This document shows positions 58,835 through 64,000 of a DNA stretch of 64,000 nucleotides, piece by piece; position 1 is the stretch's first letter; every line of letters begins with the position of its first letter. A program made the translations under genes and the position numbers. The notes under the pieces are model-generated. The model made no database searches. It was not told where the DNA came from and worked only from the letters and a program-made list of their open reading frames with translations. This DNA is from JAVBTT01 sp031556035 (GTDB taxonomy: Bacteria > Bacillota > Clostridia > Oscillospirales > UBA929), in contig JAVBTT010000030.1 in NCBI GenBank assembly GCA_031556035.1, positions 1 to 64,000 on the forward strand, written 5' to 3'.

Positions 58835-59338
58835 ATGCCGGCAAATGTGGTGCCGTTTGCAAACGCAAAGGGGGCAATGACAAACGCAGCGAAGCGTAAG
58901 CGTCGGGAGGCTGAGTCCTCACAGTCCCGAAAGAAGGTAACCCTTGTCAAACCTCGCCTCGTCAAGGACGATCCGGAAGCCTCGCGGATTTGGGATCGCA
59001 TCGTATACAACCTCAAGGGCGTCTCCCTGCTGGACAATCTCGATATAGAAATGCTCGGGGTGTACTGCCAGGCGATGTCTGTTCGCAATGATTTGTCGGA
59101 GGCGTACTCGCGGGGAATGATTGCGGTGCGCAGATGCGAGGAACCGGCTGAGCGCCTTGTTTTGTTCAGCAGCCTTGACGACGTTCTGAAAAGGCTCCAA
59201 GCCCAAGAACGGCTTATCCTCCCTTACGCCGAAAAGCTGGGGCTGACTCCGACCGGGAGGATTAGGCTTGCGGTAAACAAGGCAAAGAAGCCTGAGGGCG
59301 ACCCCAATGGTGATCTGTATGGCGACGGTGGCGAATAA
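58835..59338 (+). CDS. Phage terminase small subunit, P27 family
   Basis: 167 residues. Motifs of the P27 family: LVKDDPEASRIWDRIVYNLKGVSLLDNLDIEML and YAEKLGLTPTGRIRLAV near the C-terminus. Recognises phage DNA for packaging. The large subunit starts 32 nt inside its end. Confidence 0.92.
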   Translation: MPANVVPFANAKGAMTNAAKRKRREAESSQSRKKVTLVKPRLVKDDPEASRIWDRIVYNLKGVSLLDNLDIEMLGVYCQAMSVRNDLSEAYSRGMIAVRRCEEPAERLVLFSSLDDVLKRLQAQERLILPYAEKLGLTPTGRIRLAVNKAKKPEGDPNGDLYGDGGE

Positions 59339-61097
59339 GACCGTTCACTCGGTAACGCAGTACGCCCTTGATGTTGTGTACGGCGGAACCGGGGCGCAGT
59401 GCTGCAAGTGGGAACTGCTGGCGTGCAAGAGGCATCTTGCCGACCTCGACCGGCAGGGTGACAAGGATTTTCCGTACCTCTTCGACGCGACCCGCGCGGA
59501 CAGGATTATTCGGCACTTCGCAAACATCCGTCGGCTGGACGTGCCCGGGCAGAACATTGTACTCGAAGACTGGCAACAGTTCGATGACGGTTGCATATTT
59601 GGGTGGGTGCACAAGGACACGGGAAAGCGCCGGTTCAAAACAGCCTATAGGCGCATAGCCAGGGGCCACGCGAAGACCACCGGGGCGGCTGGCGTTGGAC
59701 TCTACGCCATGTGCGGAGATGTGATGTATCCGCCCGGGCACCCCGAACAGGCCGAATTTGAACTTGAGCCCGAGGTCGTCGTTGTCGCGGTCGACCGCAC
59801 ACAGGCCCGTATTGCTTGGGGAGACATCCACAAGATCGGCGAAGGCTCGCCCGACATCGCCAAAAGGCTTGATATCCGCAAGACGTACATACGGCACAAG
59901 ACGCGCGGCGGGCAGGTTATCACATTCTCGAAGGATACCAAGAACAAGGACGGCGGAAGGCCGTCTTTGATCATTTTGGAGGAGTGGCACGCGCACCCGA
60001 CAAGCGAAATCCGGGATGTCGCGGTATCTTCCAAAGGCAAGAAAAGACAATGCCTTGAGTACATCATTACTACCGCCGGAACGGACGCCGAGAACAAACC
60101 GTGCTTCAGGGACGATGAGTTTTACAAAAAGATTCTGTCCGGTGAGGTTTCGCAGGACGACATTTTTGTGATGATCCGCGAGATAGATGACGACGACGAT
60201 CCGCACAACATCTCCTGCTGGGTTAAGGCGAATCCGTTTTTCCGCAACGGCAGCGATTACGCCAAGACCCTTTTCGAGGAAGTCAGTTCCCAGCATGATA
60301 CGGCTTACAACTCTGGAGACCCGGACAAGATACGCGAGTTTTTAATAAAGCGGATGAACCGCTGGCAAGCGGACGGTGAGAACAAGTACATGTCTGGATG
60401 TATGGACAAGTGGAAGGAGCTCGCGGTTTCGCGGGAGGAATTCGCTGCGTTGGTGCGCGGGCGGAGTTGCAACATCGGCTTCGACCTCGGCAAGACGCGC
60501 GACCTTTCCGCTGCCGGTGCGGTTTTCGATCTGCCGGATGGTCGTATCGGCGTCTGCGCCCACGGCTTTATGCCGCAGGATCGGGCGACTGAGCATGAGC
60601 ACGGCGACCGGGTGCCGTACAAGCACTGGGCAAAAGACCGGTGGTGCACGCTTACGCCCGGCGCGGTGACGGATAACCGCTACATCGAGCAGTGGATTTA
60701 TGACAAAGAGGCAACCGAGGACTGGCGAATTGCGGAGATCGACTATGACGGACACAACGCCCTTGATCTGGCGGCGCGGCTTGAGGATAGGTTCAGCGGT
60801 CGGGCTGCTGTTGTGGAGATTGCACAGACTTGCAAGGGGCTCAACGAGGCGACAAAGGAGTTTAGGAACCGCGTGCTTGAGGGGAAGATCGTGCACGACG
60901 GCTCCCCGCTGCTGACATGGTGTCTGAGCAACGCAATCGAGGTTGTCAACAACTTCGGAGACATCAAGCTTTCCAAGAAACACAAGGACGACACTCAGCG
61001 GATAGACCTTATTGCCGCGATACTAAATGCCTTGGCGCGTGTGCACTATGTCGTGGACATCAACGCGCATATCGGCTCGGATGATTGGGATGTGTGA
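59307..61097 (+). CDS. Phage terminase large subunit
   Basis: 596 residues (ATG at 59307; ATG 59319 is an alternative). The ATPase part holds a Walker A-like ARGHAKTTG and Walker B PSLIILEEWHAH, and the nuclease part holds the conserved Asp residues (NIGFDLGKTRDLS, IAEIDYDGHNA). Terminase_1/HK97-like. Translocates DNA into the capsid. Confidence 0.95.
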   Translation: MVICMATVANKTVHSVTQYALDVVYGGTGAQCCKWELLACKRHLADLDRQGDKDFPYLFDATRADRIIRHFANIRRLDVPGQNIVLEDWQQFDDGCIFGWVHKDTGKRRFKTAYRRIARGHAKTTGAAGVGLYAMCGDVMYPPGHPEQAEFELEPEVVVVAVDRTQARIAWGDIHKIGEGSPDIAKRLDIRKTYIRHKTRGGQVITFSKDTKNKDGGRPSLIILEEWHAHPTSEIRDVAVSSKGKKRQCLEYIITTAGTDAENKPCFRDDEFYKKILSGEVSQDDIFVMIREIDDDDDPHNISCWVKANPFFRNGSDYAKTLFEEVSSQHDTAYNSGDPDKIREFLIKRMNRWQADGENKYMSGCMDKWKELAVSREEFAALVRGRSCNIGFDLGKTRDLSAAGAVFDLPDGRIGVCAHGFMPQDRATEHEHGDRVPYKHWAKDRWCTLTPGAVTDNRYIEQWIYDKEATEDWRIAEIDYDGHNALDLAARLEDRFSGRAAVVEIAQTCKGLNEATKEFRNRVLEGKIVHDGSPLLTWCLSNAIEVVNNFGDIKLSKKHKDDTQRIDLIAAILNALARVHYVVDINAHIGSDDWDV

Positions 61098-61098
61098 A

Positions 61099-61278
61099 AT
61101 GTTGAGATTCTTGGACGATATCTTGTTTGCCCTTGGCGCGGGGAGTCTTGTGTACGCGGCTTTTAGATTTAACGTCACGTTGGGGTTCGCTGCGCTGGGA
61201 GTTGCGCTCATTGCCTGTGCTTACATAGTCGGGCGCTTTTCTCTGCACCACAGCCCAAGAGGGAGGGATAGGCCTTGA
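61099..61278 (+). CDS. Small phage membrane protein
   Basis: 59 residues, starting one nucleotide after the TerL stop. Two hydrophobic stretches (FALGAGSLVYAAF and GFAALGVALIACAYIVG). Function unknown; small membrane proteins between TerL and portal are common. Confidence 0.6.
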   Translation: MLRFLDDILFALGAGSLVYAAFRFNVTLGFAALGVALIACAYIVGRFSLHHSPRGRDRP

Positions 61279-62462
61279 TTTTTGCGGAAGCTACCACCGG
61301 GAAGGTGCTCACATTCCAGAATCCGGACGGGTGGTTTGATATTGTGGGCGGCGGGGACGTTCAGTTGGGAGAGGGAGGTTCCTTCCACGTCTCCCCCTTC
61401 GCGGCGGCGCATCGCATATTCACAAACTCCATGGGGGCTCTGCCCATTAAGCTTTACCGCAAAACCGAGGGCGGAAGGGAGTCTGTGCCCGACCATCACA
61501 CCGACTACGTGCTGCGCGTTCGCACAAACGAGCGCATGTCGCCGTTCGTGGCGTTTAAGCTGCTGGCGTCGCAGTGTTTTTTGTATGGCGTCGCATACGC
61601 GCTGCCGGTATGCGACCCGATGGGGCATTTGCTTGAACTTCTTCCGCTGCCGACAAAGTGCGTTTCTCCCTGGAAGGACGACAGGGGGAACCGCTGGTAT
61701 GTCGTTACGATAGACGCCGAACAGAGGAAGTTCATCGAGGGGCAGATTGTCAAGCTTTTTTGGGAGACGACGGACGGCGACTCGGGCAAGGGCGTTCTCG
61801 ACATCGCCCGAGAGGCGATTGAGCTTGATCGCATGGGGCAGAGGTACGCCAACCGCTTTTACAAAAACGGGGCCAGGCCCAGCGGCTTGATCGAGGTCGC
61901 TTCCAGCCTCGAAAAAGAGAAGCGGGACAAGGTGCGGGAGTCTTTTGAGCGGGCTGTTTCGGGAATGGACAACGCTTTTCGTGTCGCTGTCATCGACAGC
62001 GGCATGAAGTTTACTCAGATGGGCATGTCCCAGGTGGACGCTCAGTTTATCGAGAGTCGGCAATTCTCCATTGAGGAAATCGCCCGCTTTACCGGCATCC
62101 CGCTATACAAGTTGCAGTCCGGAAAGCAGTCTTACGAGTCAAACGAACAGCAAGGCATCGAATACGTCACCGACGTCCTCCGACCGACCGCGATTCAGTG
62201 GGAGCAGGAGCTCACATATAAGCTTCTGATACCGGAGGAGCGGCGATCAATGTACTACCGGTTCAACCTTGCCGCCGAGATGCGCGGGGACGATAAGGCC
62301 CGGTCGGAATACTACGAACGCATGGTTCGAAACGCCATATACAGCCCGAATGAGTGCCGGGCGCTGGAGGAGGAGAACGGCTACCCAAACGGCGAGAAGT
62401 ACTATATGACCAAGAATTACGCCCCGATTGAAACCCTGGGAAAGGAGGGAGGGAATGGATAA
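61275..62462 (+). CDS. Phage portal protein, HK97 type
   Basis: 395 residues from the TTG at 61275 with GGGAGGGA upstream. Portal family signature: HVSPFAAAHRIFTNSMGALPIKLYRKTEGG, FYKNGARPSGLIEV and IARFTGIPLYKLQSGKQ. It forms the DNA entry ring of the capsid vertex. Confidence 0.95.
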   Translation: MIFAEATTGKVLTFQNPDGWFDIVGGGDVQLGEGGSFHVSPFAAAHRIFTNSMGALPIKLYRKTEGGRESVPDHHTDYVLRVRTNERMSPFVAFKLLASQCFLYGVAYALPVCDPMGHLLELLPLPTKCVSPWKDDRGNRWYVVTIDAEQRKFIEGQIVKLFWETTDGDSGKGVLDIAREAIELDRMGQRYANRFYKNGARPSGLIEVASSLEKEKRDKVRESFERAVSGMDNAFRVAVIDSGMKFTQMGMSQVDAQFIESRQFSIEEIARFTGIPLYKLQSGKQSYESNEQQGIEYVTDVLRPTAIQWEQELTYKLLIPEERRSMYYRFNLAAEMRGDDKARSEYYERMVRNAIYSPNECRALEEENGYPNGEKYYMTKNYAPIETLGKEGGNG

Positions 62463-63129
62463 ACGCTTTTGGAACTTTGTAAACGCCAAAACAGGATCGA
62501 CCTTGACGATTGATGGCGAGATCGCCGCTTACGGGTGGTGGGGTGATGAGGTCACGCCCAAGCAGTTCCGCAAGGAGCTCGCGTCCTGCAAGGGCGACCT
62601 GACGGTTTGGCTCAATTCCCCCGGCGGGGATGTGTTTGCCGGGAGTCAGATTTACACCATGCTTCGCGAGTACCCCGGAAAGGTCACAGTGAAGATCGAC
62701 GGCCTGGCGGCCAGCGCCGCGTCCGTCATCGCGATGGCGGGGGCTGAAATCCTGATGTCGCCGACGGCCATGATGATGATTCACAATCCCTGGACTTACG
62801 CGATTGGGGACGAGAGCGACATGGAGCGCAGCCGACAAGCGCTGGTTGCGTGCAAGGAGTCCATTTTGAACGCCTACGAGGCCAAGACGGGAATCGCACG
62901 CGATACGCTGTCTGAGATGATGTCGGATCAGACGTGGATGCCGGTACAGCGAGCCGTGGAGCTGGGGTTTGCCGACGGAACGCTGTACCCGGAGGACGCC
63001 AAGCCAAAGGCGGCGACGGGTATGGTTTTCAACAGCATAATCCGCCCACAGGAGGAAAAACCGAACGAGCAGGAAGAGAGTGACACCCTGAACAAGCTAA
63101 AAAACGAAATAGCGCTACTAAGCCTGTGA
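62455..63129 (+). CDS. Phage head maturation protease, ClpP-like (S14)
   Basis: 224 residues from the ATG at 62455 behind AAAGGAGGGAGG, overlapping the portal end. ClpP fold: VWLNSPGGDVFAG, catalytic Ser in GLAASAASVIAMAG, His in MMMIHNPW. Cleaves the scaffold domain of the capsid protein coded next. Confidence 0.94.
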   Translation: MDKRFWNFVNAKTGSTLTIDGEIAAYGWWGDEVTPKQFRKELASCKGDLTVWLNSPGGDVFAGSQIYTMLREYPGKVTVKIDGLAASAASVIAMAGAEILMSPTAMMMIHNPWTYAIGDESDMERSRQALVACKESILNAYEAKTGIARDTLSEMMSDQTWMPVQRAVELGFADGTLYPEDAKPKAATGMVFNSIIRPQEEKPNEQEESDTLNKLKNEIALLSL

Positions 63130-63130
63130 G

Positions 63131-63150
63131 CCGCCGATGGCGGTTTTTTA
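63131..63150 (+). terminator. Small hairpin terminator between protease and capsid genes
   Basis: CCGCC and GGCGG with a 3-nt loop followed by TTTTTTA. Short stem, so it may only partially stop transcription and thus set the capsid level. Confidence 0.5.
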
Positions 63151-63175
63151 ACGCCAAAAATTAAGGAGAGGTAAT

Positions 63176-64000
63176 ATGTACGAAAAAATCAAAGCCCTGC
63201 GTGCGCAACGCGCCGAGCTGATCAAGGCAGCTCAGGCGGCGCTTGAGGCAAGCGAAATCGAAAAGGCGGAGGAGATCAAGGGGAAGCTCGTGGCCCTGAA
63301 CAGGGAACTCGAGCTGGCGACCGACATCCTCAACGAGGCCGGGAAAACTCTCAAACCCATCGACAGTGACCGCGCCCCCGAGGACAATGCACCGAAGAAG
63401 GACGCAGGCAAGGGTGGAGTTCGGGCGTCGAATGAGTATATCACTACATTTATCAAGGCTCTGCGTTCAGGGCTAAGCGTAGACGATGCCTTTATGCGCG
63501 ATGAGTACGCGATCCTGCGCAACGCTATGACCGAGGGGGGCGGAACTCCGGTTGGCGCAGATGGCGGCTTCTTGGTACCGACCGATATCGACAACAGCAT
63601 TATCGAGCTCCGCCGCGCGTTTGTCGACCTTGCGTCCCTACTGACCATCGAGAATGTCAATACCCTCTCCGGGTGGAGGGTGCGCGAGAATGCCGCGAAC
63701 CTCGCCAAGTATGTTGTGCTGTCGGAGATGGGCACGATTCCCGAGGCCACAAGTCCGCAATTTATTCAGGTGCCGTATAAAATCAAGGACTACGGCGGCA
63801 TCATCCCCGCGTCGAACCAGCTGCTCGCCGACAGTGCGGTAAATGTTATCGCGTATCTGTCCAAGTGGATGGCCCGCATGGGAGTGAACACCAGCAACGG
63901 ACTGATATTGACCATGCTCGGAGCCATATCTGGATCGGTCTACGACGTCACCAAGGGTATCGGACCCCTCAAGACGGCGCTCAACAAGACCCTTGATCCG
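63176..64000 (+). CDS. Major capsid protein, HK97 fold (cut by the window edge)
   Basis: At least 275 residues from the ATG at 63176 behind AAGGAGAGG; the frame is open to the last base. The N-terminal ~75 residues are a charged coiled-coil (MYEKIKALRAQRAELIKAAQ...), the delta/scaffold domain removed by the protease, then the HK97 core starts near GGTPVGADGGFLVPTDIDNSI with LLTIENVNTLSG after it. Complete C-terminus and the tail genes lie outside. Confidence 0.94.
   Translation, partial: MYEKIKALRAQRAELIKAAQAALEASEIEKAEEIKGKLVALNRELELATDILNEAGKTLKPIDSDRAPEDNAPKKDAGKGGVRASNEYITTFIKALRSGLSVDDAFMRDEYAILRNAMTEGGGTPVGADGGFLVPTDIDNSIIELRRAFVDLASLLTIENVNTLSGWRVRENAANLAKYVVLSEMGTIPEATSPQFIQVPYKIKDYGGIIPASNQLLADSAVNVIAYLSKWMARMGVNTSNGLILTMLGAISGSVYDVTKGIGPLKTALNKTLDP

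Noticed and set aside
36257..64000. A CRISPR array that could serve the csf genes
   Set aside because: No run of regularly spaced direct repeats was seen around csf or elsewhere in the prophage part of the window. An array outside the window cannot be excluded.

Overview
The window is a GC-rich stretch of a Gram-positive Clostridia-type (Firmicutes) chromosome that carries the first ~28 kb of an integrated tailed-phage genome. The host assignment rests on the FabK-type (FMN) enoyl-ACP reductase, a Clostridia-style fab/acc cluster, an SLH-anchored giant surface protein, BioY, a MecA-like adaptor and frequent TTG/GTG starts behind strong AGGAGG-type ribosome binding sites. Order or genus cannot be fixed from this sequence alone.

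Chromosomal part (1-36257). From the left: a YyaL/DUF255 thioredoxin-fold protein, a secreted protein with a clear sigma-A-type promoter, and a 2800-residue secreted protein (Gly-rich region, InlB-type B repeats, C-terminal SLH domains). Next is a leftward fatty-acid cluster fabH-fabK-fabG-fabF-accB-fabZ-accC-accD-accA, with fabD divergent from fabH. acpP is absent. AccD lacks its usual zinc ribbon. A REP-associated tyrosine transposase gene sits between accB and fabZ. The gaps of this cluster hold two families of dispersed repeats: REP-like palindromes starting GTAGGGG, two of which lie inside the transposase gene, and a ~150-210 nt element that begins with GAAGAGCGnAGCC at stop codons and contains a long stem whose arms change in a compensating way between copies. 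Further right are a split TauE/SafE pair, MecA-like, BioY, GtrA plus a polyprenyl-phosphate glycosyltransferase, Lgt, a DUF4190 protein, a UROD-family protein, PurA, and an MMPL transporter with a secreted coiled-coil partner.

Prophage (36257 to beyond 64000). The left edge is a 3' fragment of a tRNA gene (tRNA-Val-like) beside a tyrosine integrase. A leftward lysogeny block (integrase, ImmA/IrrE peptidase, Xre repressor) faces a rightward Xre/Cro-like gene, with three copies of a 17-bp palindromic operator around two back-to-back promoters. A leftward solo HsdR-N-type nuclease and a small gene follow. A long rightward early operon then begins with an orphan type IV (IV-B-like) CRISPR effector set, csf1 - cas11-like - csf2 - csf3, in overlapping frames and coupled to a radical SAM gene. 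No CRISPR array, cas6, cas1/cas2 or dinG is present in the window. The operon continues through HTH and small zinc-finger proteins, DUF1351, RecT, an MBL-fold protein, an HNH nuclease, a replication initiator-like protein, a DnaB-type helicase, DUF1064, DUF5131, a CysH/PAPS-reductase-like protein overlapping a circularly permuted C5 cytosine methyltransferase, YopX and a DUF1492 regulator. The late genes are HNH, TerS, TerL, a small membrane protein, portal, ClpP-like protease and an HK97-type major capsid protein cut by the window edge.

The most interesting items are the prophage-borne array-less type IV csf operon with its radical SAM partner, the stop-codon-linked dispersed elements with compensating stem changes, the permuted methyltransferase coupled to a CysH-like enzyme, and the zinc-ribbon-less AccD.
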